DNA from: an uncultured Candidatus Saccharibacteria bacterium
GTDB lineage: Bacteria; Patescibacteriota; Saccharimonadia; Saccharimonadales; Saccharimonadaceae
Reading direction: 5' to 3'
Assembly (NCBI GenBank): GCA_947304395.1
Contig: CAMZBA010000007.1
Span: forward strand, 1-54,010
DNA length: 54,010 nucleotides
Made by a program: the position numbers and the translations under genes. Below, piece after piece: positions 26,141-34,540 of this stretch. The notes beneath the pieces were generated by a model. It was not told the DNA's origin. It made no database searches and saw only the letters and a program-made list of their open reading frames with translations. Positions within the stretch are counted from its first letter, which is position 1; every line of letters begins with the position of its first letter.

Positions 26141-26169
26141 TTGCCTGAGCGCTGAAGTCATGTTATAAT
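26141..26169 (+). promoter_or_regulatory. Promoter of the helical-repeat gene
   Basis: TTGCCT, 17 bp, TATAAT (26164-26169). AGTCATGTT (26156-26164) abuts the -10. Confidence 0.7.
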
Positions 26170-26248
26170 ATTCGGGATTCATAGGTTTGAGTTGCTCATT
26201 AATAGTACTTATATGTTTTTGAGGAGCTTCATTTTTTATTGGAGGTAC

Positions 26249-28135
26249 ATGATGGGACTAATGGAAGACTATAGGGAACTAAGGTATAACGAAGGTCGAC
26301 GGGCGATGTTCGTTAGTCAGTGCTTACAGACGGACCCCGGTTTTAATGTTGTAATTCTTGCGGCATTGCGGGATTATGATGAACAAGTGCGAGGCGAGGC
26401 TGTGATGAGGTATCTTGACTGCGATATTGTGCAGCGAAAGGCTATTGTTCCGACGGACATGTTGCGCTCGTTAATTTTATCTGCGAGCGTAGACGACGGC
26501 CTGCTTGCTGTACAACTTCTTCCTGGTAGAGACGATATCGAGATCAATACCGTAAGGGCGCTTTTTAAGGATGGCGAATACGAAATCCTCCAAAGAATGG
26601 CTAGCTATTACAGGAAGCTGTCTCTGCCCGATAAGGAGGCGCTCTTCTCTTTAGGTGAGATTGAAGAAGAGATTTCCGAATCAAGAGGCCGTAGCGACGT
26701 TGAAGGAATATGGTCGAGTATGTTCTTGGCGCTTTCGTCGGAAAAAGGTGGCGAGGCAACGGAACGTACGAGGCGGGCTGCCGGTATCTATATCATGGCA
26801 TCTAGTAGCTTGAGTGATTGTACTGGTGTGGTCGTCGAATATGACGTGAGACTCGACTACGAAATGACAGAAAAGATAGCGCAGCTGTTCATGGAGTCTG
26901 ACGATAAGGGCAACATTAATTCTCGTAGGAGAATCATGACGATTCTTTGCGAACATGTCGATGAGTCGTCAATAACGAGCGACGTGCTGCAGGAGTGGCT
27001 GAGCGATTACTCTAGTAATGATTATATTCTGACGGAGCTGGCTGTTACTTTGATAGCGGATAAAAAGGTTGATGGGGAGAATATATGTTACGATGAGTTT
27101 TATTGGCCGTATTTGCGTCATATAGTCAATTTTATCGTGGACGAGAAAGATAAGAATGTCCGGCTAGATTACGAACAGCGCTTCAAGAAGGCTTGTGAGC
27201 TGTATGAAATGTTTTCTTTAAGCCAAAAGATGGCGGTTGCGCCGGAAAGACATGACAATACTTATGATGCTATTCGATACCGAATAGACGAAGGGGTCGT
27301 GTGTCAGTACATGATTGCCCATTTGTGTTATGGCCGGATAGACCTGGAGGACGATACGCTGGCTCTCGTTTCGAAATATATTTCAAGAAAGGCTCACTTC
27401 AATATCTTCCGTCGATCGCTAAATTCAATATATGTGGCGAAAATCGATAATAATATTGATAAAGAATGTATTTCGAAAGCGGATGACGACCCCGAAAGAG
27501 AAAAAGAACTTGAAAGGCTCGTTGATATAATTCGCCGGCTAATTGTGTTGGATCGTTCTGTGGTTTCAGAATCAAAACACGGAAACGTAAGCGATACTGA
27601 ACGCAATGTGATGTACGCGGTGCTCGAAAGTATTCCCTCTTGTGTCGATAATATTGTTGAAATTGCGAACATGGCGAATATTGATGCTGCAAGCATCCTT
27701 CAGTTGCCTCAGATAAAAGGACATCAGAAGATAATCGCCGCCCTTCAGTTAATTGCTGCAGGAAAGGTTTGTAAAGGTGCGATTGTTTTATTGAAAAGGA
27801 ATAAAAGCACTTGGGCACAAATTACTAATAATATGATTCTCAATATGAGCAAAAGCGATTGCCCTGAGGCGATTCTTTTTGCGGTTGAGATCAGCGAAAT
27901 GTTCGGGCGCGATGTTGCCTTCCGCGAGGAAGTAATCTTCTATGCTATTAGCGGTAGTGATGTGACGGTAAGGGGGCAAGTTATTGCTCCGGTGATTGAA
28001 AAAATCGTCAATGATGATGAATTGCGTCAAAGCGCAAGGATGTATTGGGCGCTCCTGTTTGGGTTACAAGGATTGGATTGCGATAGTGTGGAAAGGGCGA
28101 GAGATACAGTTGCCTCCATGCTTTTCGTAAAGTAA
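26249..28135 (+). CDS. Large alpha-helical, HEAT-like repeat protein
   Basis: 628 residues. No catalytic motif is recognised. The sequence is almost wholly helical, with recurring 30-40-residue helix pairs (for example AALRDYDEQVRGEAVMRYL and SGSDVTVRGQVIAPVIEKI), typical of HEAT-like scaffolds that bind proteins or nucleic acids. The start at ATG 26249 follows GGAGGTAC; an in-frame ATG 57 bases upstream lacks a site. No membrane segments. It is the largest accessory cassette, has its own promoter and terminator, and lies next to the end of the ubiquitin-like operon on the other strand. Confidence 0.7.
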   Translation: MMGLMEDYRELRYNEGRRAMFVSQCLQTDPGFNVVILAALRDYDEQVRGEAVMRYLDCDIVQRKAIVPTDMLRSLILSASVDDGLLAVQLLPGRDDIEINTVRALFKDGEYEILQRMASYYRKLSLPDKEALFSLGEIEEEISESRGRSDVEGIWSSMFLALSSEKGGEATERTRRAAGIYIMASSSLSDCTGVVVEYDVRLDYEMTEKIAQLFMESDDKGNINSRRRIMTILCEHVDESSITSDVLQEWLSDYSSNDYILTELAVTLIADKKVDGENICYDEFYWPYLRHIVNFIVDEKDKNVRLDYEQRFKKACELYEMFSLSQKMAVAPERHDNTYDAIRYRIDEGVVCQYMIAHLCYGRIDLEDDTLALVSKYISRKAHFNIFRRSLNSIYVAKIDNNIDKECISKADDDPEREKELERLVDIIRRLIVLDRSVVSESKHGNVSDTERNVMYAVLESIPSCVDNIVEIANMANIDAASILQLPQIKGHQKIIAALQLIAAGKVCKGAIVLLKRNKSTWAQITNNMILNMSKSDCPEAILFAVEISEMFGRDVAFREEVIFYAISGSDVTVRGQVIAPVIEKIVNDDELRQSARMYWALLFGLQGLDCDSVERARDTVASMLFVK

Positions 28136-28167
28136 GCCGCTCTAGGCAAAAATAAGTACAAAAAAAT

Positions 28168-28193
28168 AACCAGCCCTTTTGGGCTGGTTTTTC
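28168..28193. terminator. Terminator of the helical-repeat gene
   Basis: AACCAGCCC/GGGCTGGTT with T on the plus side and A on the other, so it may act in both directions. Confidence 0.9.
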
Positions 28194-28206
28194 TTTGGAG
28201 TAAAAG

Positions 28207-28230
28207 CCGGCCCCGCGGAGGGGGCCGGTA
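28207..28230 (-). terminator. Terminator of the Ubl gene
   Basis: On the minus strand CCGGCCCC/GGGGCCGG followed by CTTTT, about 30 bases after the Ubl stop. Confidence 0.75.
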
Positions 28231-28257
28231 GGAATTCATGGCGGTGGCGGTCGGGGC

Positions 28258-28692
28258 TTATCCGTTTCTGGGACGATTTCCGACCTTGATCTCGTCTCCG
28301 TCTTTCAGGAGATAATTGTCACTGATTGCCTCTCCGCCAATCAGGGCAACCCAGCCGGGATTCAGAGCGATCTTGTTCTGACTTGCGAGCTGTGACCAGG
28401 TTGTGCCAGGAGTGAAGGCGAATGATCTCCTCTTCTTTCCGGGGAGCAGCACGGTAACTGATCCAGACGATCCTGTTGCCTTATTCTCTGCAGGGGTCTT
28501 CGCCGCTGCGGGGGTCTCTGCTGCTGCGGGATTCGTCGCGGGAGCTTCGGCTGCTTCTGTCGTTGTAGGATTTTCTGCAGGAGCCTCCGTTGTCGGGGTG
28601 GTTTCTGCTGCTTCAATTGCCGCTGCTGCAACGGGCTGTGCGGGTGTTGCTTTCTTAGCGGCGGTGCTTCTGGTGCCTTTCTTTCTTGCCAT
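28258..28692 (-). CDS. Ubiquitin-like beta-grasp protein with disordered N-terminal arm
   Basis: 144 residues. Residues 1-10 are basic; about 11-77 are an Ala/Pro/Thr/Glu-rich low-complexity arm; 78-138 fit a ThiS/MoaD-type beta-grasp fold, starting SVTVLLPGKK and ending YLLKDGDEIKV, a standard last strand of such folds. The protein ends in Asn-Gly, so a terminal Gly is exposed without processing; there is no Gly-Gly. AAGGAGG lies seven bases before the ATG. It has its own strong promoter and is the last gene of the E2-JAMM-E1-Ubl set. Best explanation: the modifier conjugated by the upstream enzymes. A sulfur-carrier role is an alternative. Confidence 0.72.
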   Translation of the reverse strand: MARKKGTRSTAAKKATPAQPVAAAAIEAAETTPTTEAPAENPTTTEAAEAPATNPAAAETPAAAKTPAENKATGSSGSVTVLLPGKKRRSFAFTPGTTWSQLASQNKIALNPGWVALIGGEAISDNYLLKDGDEIKVGNRPRNG

Positions 28693-28771
28693 ATGCTTTC
28701 CTCCTTTTTAAAGGTGCCATGCCGGGATAAAACCGGCACATGTGTAGAGCCTGTCTTGATAGACTTTTCCT

Positions 28772-28800
28772 ATTATAAATTATTATTGGCTAAGTGTCAA
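28772..28800 (-). promoter_or_regulatory. Separate promoter for the Ubl gene
   Basis: Minus strand TTGACA (28795-28800), exactly 17 bp, TATAAT (28772-28777). A hairpin TGCCGG/CCGGCA (28720-28738) follows in the leader, before the ribosome site. A separate promoter fits a modifier needed in excess over its enzymes. Confidence 0.8.
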
Positions 28801-28817
28801 TAGTAATTTATTTTTCA

Positions 28818-29498
28818 TTAGGCAAATGGTTTTTGCTCTGCGAAATAAAAAGTTTCTTCAATTCCGTCACTATACATATCACGAAGAGTGTCGTTAGTGT
28901 AGCATGCGACTATGTGCCCTGCCAGGGCTGCTGCCGCAAAGGCAATATACGGTATATTTCTCGCTCCGCATACTTCCTGCACGGCTTCCTCATCGGAATA
29001 AAGCCATGTACTCTCGTAGATGTCGACGGCCTTATCGTCAAGCGGGTCGACTATGAGCACGGTCAAGCTTGTTCCAGACGATCTCAAGTCTACGTATAGG
29101 GGGACCATAGGACTATTCTTTACGGCAGTCCATACTTTTTTTCTGGCTCTCATGCTGTCGAGCCCAGAAATTACGATGCCATCAAACTCGGCGGTCTCGT
29201 CAACAAATACTTCGTGTTTTTCGATATGCGCATCGCTTGAGGAACGTAAATATGCGAAGGTATTCGCCGCAGCCTCGACTTTGGGCTTCCCTATATCTCT
29301 ATCGCTATACATGGGTTCTCCGGGGCCGTTGTGATCTTCCAGAACGTCCTTATCATAGACATGGATGTCCTGTACGCCCATAGTGGCGAGGCAGATAATC
29401 ACGGCATTTGTTGCGCCGCCTGCTCCGACTATATGGATGCTTGGGCAGTTGTTTCGATTGAAAAGCTGCGTTTGATCTGCGTAATTAAAAATCTCCAT
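28818..29498 (-). CDS. E1-like ThiF/MoeB-family adenylating enzyme
   Basis: 226 residues, a single ThiF-fold domain. Visible: nucleotide loop IHIVGAGGATNAV (Gly25-x-Gly27-Gly28), acidic turn VYDKDVLEDHN (Asp49, Asp51, Asn57), DIGKPKVEA (Lys71, Lys73) and GLDSMRAR (Asp114, Arg117). Late in the domain VCGARNIPYIAF carries Cys177, a candidate thioester cysteine. The Zn-binding CxxC pairs of MoeB/ThiF are absent, and there is no fused E2 domain as in Cap2. It would adenylate the C-terminal Gly of the Ubl. It overlaps the JAMM gene by 14 bases and is preceded by AGGAGG, so they are co-transcribed. Confidence 0.82.
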   Translation of the reverse strand: MEIFNYADQTQLFNRNNCPSIHIVGAGGATNAVIICLATMGVQDIHVYDKDVLEDHNGPGEPMYSDRDIGKPKVEAAANTFAYLRSSSDAHIEKHEVFVDETAEFDGIVISGLDSMRARKKVWTAVKNSPMVPLYVDLRSSGTSLTVLIVDPLDDKAVDIYESTWLYSDEEAVQEVCGARNIPYIAFAAAALAGHIVACYTNDTLRDMYSDGIEETFYFAEQKPFA

Positions 29499-30306
29499 CG
29501 TTATTTACTGCGACCTCCTCTTCTTCGAACAGTCGCGGGTCGTACCCGCCGTCATAGTCAGTATAATCATCGTCGTTAAAGGGTACGCCGTAACCATAAT
29601 AATTGCGGTCGTCCGCGGCGTCTCCTTCTTTTTGGCGACTGCTTTTGATCAATGCCGGAAACCCTGCAGCTCTTTTAGCGTTAGTGGCGCCCGTGAATGC
29701 TGAAACTCGTCGTATCTGTTTGAGTAGCTCAGAATAACTACTTGCAAATTCCTCCGAAAATTCGAGTTCAACTCTGACGTTTGCGGTTCCGACCCGAATA
29801 TTCTTGCCACAGACATCTGAGAAAAAATCGATTCTGGCCAGCATCTTGCCATAGTTGTTTATGACGAGATTGATCCTGTACGGACCAAGCCAGTCTTCGA
29901 TGTCTTGTTCGTCTACCGCCGACCAACACGCATCCATATTCGCGTGGCTGTGGCCGTGGAGCGTTAAGAATTCAAGCTCTTCATCGGAGGCAATCTCGCA
30001 GACTGGCATATCGTATTGCACGCCGCAATGTGAAGCGGTCTGGGATGGTATGTAGATTTTTTTCAGACGAAAAGTCGTTTCGTCGCCGATTATCTCTACT
30101 ACGCCCTCGAAGGCAAATTCATATGGATGTACCTGTTGCCGGATATATAAAAGGATAGCATATATAGACATGGGTATTTTCAGTTTAAAGTCCGGTACTG
30201 GTCCATACTGGTCTCGGTTGGGCGATGACATAGTAAACGGTTCGCTGACCGGCATTTTTGATGCGATGCTCCGCTGTTTGGTAGTATTAAAATACTGTTT
30301 TGCCAA
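29485..30306 (-). CDS. JAMM (Mov34/MPN) metallopeptidase
   Basis: 273 residues. The JAMM signature is complete: His119-Ser-His121, seven residues, Ser129, two residues, Asp132 (HGHSHANMDACWSAVD). The Glu partner is probably Glu63 or Glu67 in HPYEFAFEGVVE. Such zinc enzymes cut isopeptide or peptide bonds after a ubiquitin-like C terminus, so it would remove or process the Ubl. The C-terminal 50 residues are acidic and Tyr-rich. The start appears to be TTG, two bases after the E2-like stop, with AAGGGGG lying inside the preceding gene; an internal ATG (residue 18) is an alternative. Confidence 0.85.
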   Translation of the reverse strand: MAKQYFNTTKQRSIASKMPVSEPFTMSSPNRDQYGPVPDFKLKIPMSIYAILLYIRQQVHPYEFAFEGVVEIIGDETTFRLKKIYIPSQTASHCGVQYDMPVCEIASDEELEFLTLHGHSHANMDACWSAVDEQDIEDWLGPYRINLVINNYGKMLARIDFFSDVCGKNIRVGTANVRVELEFSEEFASSYSELLKQIRRVSAFTGATNAKRAAGFPALIKSSRQKEGDAADDRNYYGYGVPFNDDDYTDYDGGYDPRLFEEEEVAVNNDGDF

Positions 30307-30308
30307 TT

Positions 30309-31163
30309 TTAAATTAACCCCCTTTCTGTCAGATAAGCATTTAATGCTCCAATAGCTTCATCGTTTGCCTCGGCTTCTTTGAAGCAGTTCGGTATGTCCT
30401 TGAAGTGTTCCTCCCTTATGGAATGGAAGCAATGATCCATGCGAATGAGTGCCTCTACGAAGCGGCGCTCGCCTATTAGGTCATGGATTTCTGCATTTAA
30501 ACTTCCGAAGCAGAAGCTGTCGTCGCCGTATGTGTAGTAAGGATACCTGCTACCCCAGCTTCGGGGGGTTGTTTTTCTTACTCTTTGTGCGATATCGGCG
30601 GACCCTATATCGAAATCAGGATTAAATCGAACCTCGACATCACCCAAATCGTATATCTTTCCTTCGTATGGATAATATACTCTGAAAAGCAATATAGGAT
30701 ATAGTTTTTCTGCATCGCTGACCTCATACCGAATGGATCTTAGCCCCCTCAATAGGACAAGATTCCTCCAGTCTTGCTGAAGATCATTGTCTTGCTCTAT
30801 GTTCTTATTGCGGATGAATGTGGTTATGCGCCGAATTTCGTTATTGAAATGCGCATAATCTCTATGAGCCTGAGAGATTTGTTGTCGTAGCTGATTTCGT
30901 TCTTCGCAGCTAGCTTTATTCAGTCTAGGCCTGAGCTCAACAGACTGTCTCCTAGCCTCATTGGCGCCTTCTCGAGCGTTCTGGAGACTTTCTTCGAGTG
31001 GAATCATGTCGTAATATACTCGAAAATACTCTTCGCGCTTTTCTGGCGTGTCAATCACTTCGCGCCCGTATTCGGCGAGGAATTGTGCGGCGACCTCAAG
31101 AGTCTTCCGACTATTCTTGTCGTTGGGGTTGATGATTGATCCCAAATATTCTTTTAATGCCAC
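30309..31163 (-). CDS. E2-like conjugating protein with coiled-coil N terminus
   Basis: 284 residues, GTG start after AGGGAGGGG. Residues about 55-125 form a charged coiled coil. From about 150 on it resembles prokaryotic E2-fold proteins: beta strands around YPILLFRVYYPYEG and VEVRFNPD, then RYPYYTYGDDSFCFG, which matches the E2 pattern of HP(H/N) followed a few residues later by a Cys next to Leu/Phe-Gly, and a helix RRFVEALIRMDHCFHSI. Cys218 is the candidate active cysteine. The usual HPN is YPYY here. The assignment relies on this pattern plus its neighbours E1, JAMM and Ubl. First gene of the operon. Confidence 0.65.
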   Translation of the reverse strand: MALKEYLGSIINPNDKNSRKTLEVAAQFLAEYGREVIDTPEKREEYFRVYYDMIPLEESLQNAREGANEARRQSVELRPRLNKASCEERNQLRQQISQAHRDYAHFNNEIRRITTFIRNKNIEQDNDLQQDWRNLVLLRGLRSIRYEVSDAEKLYPILLFRVYYPYEGKIYDLGDVEVRFNPDFDIGSADIAQRVRKTTPRSWGSRYPYYTYGDDSFCFGSLNAEIHDLIGERRFVEALIRMDHCFHSIREEHFKDIPNCFKEAEANDEAIGALNAYLTERGLI

Positions 31164-31210
31164 TATTGTTTGCCCCTCCCTTCTTGGAATTGAAAAATGT
31201 AAAGAAACTA

Positions 31211-31272
31211 CACGCCGTGCATTAATGCAGGCGTGCTTTCAATATAATAATATAATTATGTAGTGAAGTCAA
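31211..31272 (-). promoter_or_regulatory. Operon promoter with a palindrome at the transcript start
   Basis: Minus strand TTGACT (31267-31272), 17 bp, TATTAT (31244-31249). The expected start, near 31237, is followed at once by the inverted repeat CACGCC-TGCATTAATGCA-GGCGTG type (31211-31235, one unpaired base). It could be an operator or a 5' stem-loop that protects the mRNA. Confidence 0.7.
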
Positions 31273-31297
31273 TAATTAACGGGGGCGGTGACGAATG

Positions 31298-33574
31298 CTA
31301 TTTCTTTGCAGCGCTCTTTTTGGTGGCCGTTCGGCGTTTGGTTGGGCGGCGCGTCTTCTTGGGCTTGTTGGCGAGGTATTCCTCTGCCTGCTCTTTTGTG
31401 ACGGTTTTTGGATCGACGTCCTTGGGGATACGCACAAAATTGCGGCGGCCAGGGCCTTTGACGTATGGTCCGTAGGCGCCTTCTATGATTTGAATTTCTC
31501 CCCAATCGGCTATATAAGAGTCGCGTTTTTTCTCATAGAGCGGTTCGGCTTCTTCTAATGTAATAGTGTATGGATCAAATTCTTTGCCGAGTGGGATATT
31601 ATATTTGCCACCTTTTAGATATGGACCGAATGGGCCGGCGGCGGCAATAATCTCGGCGCCATCTTTTGCTTTGCCGAGTAGCCGTGGTAATTGTGGCAGG
31701 TCGAGTTGCTTGAGGGCTTGCTCTAGGGTGACAGTCTTGACGCTTTTGCGTTTTGGCAATGGCGCAAAGACAGGTTTTTCGCCGGATTCTTTTTCGTTTT
31801 CGCCTAGTTGGATAAAACCACCGTTTTTGCCTACTTTCGCGTAGATGGCTTTGCCGGTTTTAGGGTCATGTCCAAGTAGGCGAGCATTATTGTAGCGCTC
31901 GATGCCTTCACTGGCTAGAACCTCGTCATTAAAAGGACCGTAGAAATCGCGAAGCATTTTGACGCGGTCGAGCTTCGCGTCGGCGATTAGGTCGAGGTCT
32001 TTTTCGATATTGGCAGTAAACTTGTAGTCGACAATATTTTTGAAGTTATCGGTCAGGAAGCCTGAGATAAGTTCGCCAATTGGCGTTGGCAGCAATTTGC
32101 CTTTGTTGGCGCCGAACTTTTCTTTGACGGTCTCTTTGCTGATTTGGTTATTCTCGAGCTTTAATTCGGCGACTTCGCGTTCTTCGCCCTCGCTTTCGCC
32201 CTTTACGACGTAGCCGCGGGCCTGAATTGCGGTCATGATGCTAGCGTAAGTACTTGGACGGCCAATGCCGAGCTCTTCAAGCTTCTTGACCAGTGAGCCT
32301 TCAGTATATCGCGCTTGTGGTTTAGCAAAGCTTTGGCGAGCGATGATACTGTGGGCTGTGAGCTTGTCACCGACTTTGTAATGTGGGAGTTCATTCTCTT
32401 TAATGCGGCCATAGACTTTCAGAAAGCCGTCGAAGGTTACGATTTCTCCCTTTCCGATAAAGTTGTATTCGGTCGGTGTAGCTATGGTGATGGTAGTACT
32501 TTCGATGCGAGCGTCGGCCATTTGCGTAGCAAGTGCGCGGCCACGAATTAAAGCGTAGAGGCGCTTTTCGTAATCGTTTTTGCCAGCAGTTTCACGGTTG
32601 ATGTCGGTTGGGCGAATGGCCTCGTGCGCTTCCTGAGCGCCAGCGGATTTAGTCTTAAAGTTGCGTACTTTGACGTATTCTTTGCCAAATGTAGATTCGA
32701 CATAGCTAGCCATGCTAGCGATAGCTTGCTTGCTAAGGTTAAGACTGTCGGTGCGGTGGTAGGTAATAAGGCCGGCTTGATAAAGAGATTGAGCGGCCTG
32801 CATAGTCGTGCGCGTAGAATAGCCAAGCTTACTGTTGGCCTCAATCTGCATCGAGGCGGTCGTGAAAGGCGGGGCGGGCTTGCGCGTACCGGGGGTAGTC
32901 TCGACGGCGCTAGCGGTAAAGTTTGCATTGATCAGTTTTTCGAGGAAAGCGCGCGCTTCGTCTTCGGTCTCGAATTCATGATTAAGCTTAGCATCAAATC
33001 CGAAATCGCCAGAAACCTTATAGGTAAACTTGCTAGCGAATTTTTCGATCGCCTGTTCCCTTTCGACGATTAGGCGGAGGGCGGGGCTTTGGACGCGTCC
33101 GGCCGAAACGGCGCCAGGAACTTTCTTGCGTACGACGCCCGAGAGGTCGAAACCGACTAGCATATCGAGAGTTTGGCGTGCCTGCTGCGATGAAACCATG
33201 TTCATGTCGACAGTGCGGGGGTTTTTGATAGCTTCTTCGAGTGCGGACTTGGTGATTTCATGGAAAGTAATACGAGCAGTATCCTTTGGCAACTTAAGAA
33301 CTTCACATAAGTGCCAAGATATAGCTTCTCCTTCGCGGTCTTCATCCGTCGCGAGCCAGATTTTGTCTGCAGATTTAGCGGCCTTTTTAAGGTCAGTAAT
33401 AACACTCTTGTGCCCAGGGTCAACTTCATAGGTGACGTCAAAAGTATTCTTATCGACCTTCGTGTCTTTGCGAATATGTCCAACAGAAGCTAATACGACA
33501 AAATCTTTACCGAGATATTTCTCGATGGTATGAGCTTTAGCTGGGGACTCTACGATAACTAAGTTTTTACTCAT
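31298..33574 (-). CDS. topA: DNA topoisomerase I
   Basis: Type IA topoisomerase that relaxes negative supercoils. 758 residues. TOPRIM domain with LVIVESPAKA and DEDREGEAISWH; the catalytic Tyr is in GLITYHRTDS; the remaining type IA domains follow. The C terminus has two or three TopoI repeat units (GPFGPYLKGGKYNIP, GAYGPYVKGPGRRNF) and a Lys/Arg-rich tail ending KKSAAKK, with no cysteine zinc fingers. TATTAT is seven bases before the ATG (leaderless). It follows the accessory operon on the same strand but has its own promoter. Confidence 0.96.
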   Translation of the reverse strand: MSKNLVIVESPAKAHTIEKYLGKDFVVLASVGHIRKDTKVDKNTFDVTYEVDPGHKSVITDLKKAAKSADKIWLATDEDREGEAISWHLCEVLKLPKDTARITFHEITKSALEEAIKNPRTVDMNMVSSQQARQTLDMLVGFDLSGVVRKKVPGAVSAGRVQSPALRLIVEREQAIEKFASKFTYKVSGDFGFDAKLNHEFETEDEARAFLEKLINANFTASAVETTPGTRKPAPPFTTASMQIEANSKLGYSTRTTMQAAQSLYQAGLITYHRTDSLNLSKQAIASMASYVESTFGKEYVKVRNFKTKSAGAQEAHEAIRPTDINRETAGKNDYEKRLYALIRGRALATQMADARIESTTITIATPTEYNFIGKGEIVTFDGFLKVYGRIKENELPHYKVGDKLTAHSIIARQSFAKPQARYTEGSLVKKLEELGIGRPSTYASIMTAIQARGYVVKGESEGEEREVAELKLENNQISKETVKEKFGANKGKLLPTPIGELISGFLTDNFKNIVDYKFTANIEKDLDLIADAKLDRVKMLRDFYGPFNDEVLASEGIERYNNARLLGHDPKTGKAIYAKVGKNGGFIQLGENEKESGEKPVFAPLPKRKSVKTVTLEQALKQLDLPQLPRLLGKAKDGAEIIAAAGPFGPYLKGGKYNIPLGKEFDPYTITLEEAEPLYEKKRDSYIADWGEIQIIEGAYGPYVKGPGRRNFVRIPKDVDPKTVTKEQAEEYLANKPKKTRRPTKRRTATKKSAAKK

Positions 33575-33626
33575 GTGCTATATAATATCATATAAAATTT
33601 CGCAAGAAAGCATAAGCTCGATTTCG

Positions 33627-33698
33627 TCAGTTTTCGTTGATTGGATAGGCATAGTGTGTGCGGATGTGGAATGGGTTGCCTACTTCGCTAATGCTCAT
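33627..33698 (-). CDS. Possible 23-residue peptide upstream of topA
   Basis: A minus-strand ORF beginning MSISEVGNPFHIRTHYAY lies 53 bases upstream of topA. GAGGTGG is about 14 bases before the ATG, longer than ideal. It is too short to be sure; it may be chance. Confidence 0.25.
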   Translation of the reverse strand: MSISEVGNPFHIRTHYAYPINEN

Positions 33699-33860
33699 AT
33701 TAATATATTACCACCTCGCAAGGGATGTAGTTTCGCTCGATGACGTTTTTTATTCCTTCAGTGATTTTTGAAAGAGTTTTACCTAAAGTAGCATTCTGCA
33801 TATCTTTTTAGCATAAGAGTACCGCTGCTTTGATGGGGTTGTAGGGGTTATTAGAACACC

Positions 33861-34158
33861 AAAAAGCCCCAGGTAAGGGTGGGCATCACCTGGGGCTATT
33901 TGGCCCTACAACACACCTCCTAAGGCATCCGGAGAACTCCGGAAGCGTGACCCACCTCACACATGGGGTCCGCCGGTTATAGGGATTGCTAGCTTTAGAA
34001 AGGATCTTTCTAAGTGGAGGTAATACTTTTCACTTCAAACTATAGGAGAAATTTGAAGGCCGAAAGGGTTTCTAAAGCACGCAACGATTGCTAAAATAAA
34101 TTTAGCAACGTTTCTAAAATTTTTAGGTGCGGTTTTTTGGCCCTTTCAGACCAAAACT
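33861..34158 (-). ncRNA. Structured RNA candidate C, about 300 nt
   Basis: Minus-strand transcript bounded by a canonical promoter (34165-34193) and a terminator with stem AGCCCCAGGT/ACCTGGGGCT and a T run (33861-33897). An outer helix GTTGTAGGG/CCCTACAAC (33839-33847, 33903-33911) overlaps the terminator. A hairpin AACG-TTGCTAAA/TTTAGCAA-CGTT lies near the 5' end and CCGGAG/CTCCGG near the 3' end. The RNA holds both TTAGGAGGTGTG and ACCTCC, which are complementary. No ORF, tRNA-like end, RNase P or SRP core is visible. Confidence 0.5.
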
Positions 34159-34164
34159 GTTTTG

Positions 34165-34193
34165 ATTATAGCACGGATTTGCAATTTATGCAA
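34165..34193 (-). promoter_or_regulatory. Promoter for structured RNA C
   Basis: Minus strand TTGCAT (34188-34193), 17 bp, TATAAT (34165-34170). Confidence 0.75.
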
Positions 34194-34540
34194 TAGTTTT
34201 CACATCTTTTTTTGTAAAAACTACGGCAAAGTGGCCATTTTGCAACAGATTAGCAGGTAAATTACAGGGGTGAAAATGCTTATTGTTATTTTGTGAAAAT
34301 GTGGTATAAATTTCGTTATTTTCAAGCGATTTTGACAGGTTTTTACATTTTTTACATTTTTTGCAAAGCACGATTGCTCGTTGGGAGATAATTGTTCGGA
34401 CGGCGCAGTATTTGGTCACTATTTGTAGAGAATACTACTTTATGTTATTTTATCTCTTGAACCCACGAGGTTTTAGGATCTACACGGGTGGGTTAGTTGC
34501 GACGGAACAGCTGTGCAATACGTATTTAGGAGGTGGAAAA

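Noticed and set aside
28403-28711. Plus-strand 102-codon hydrophobic ORF opposite the Ubl gene
   Set aside because: It is the shadow of the Ala/Pro/Thr-rich arm; no ribosome site, and the minus-strand gene has promoter, ribosome site and fold.
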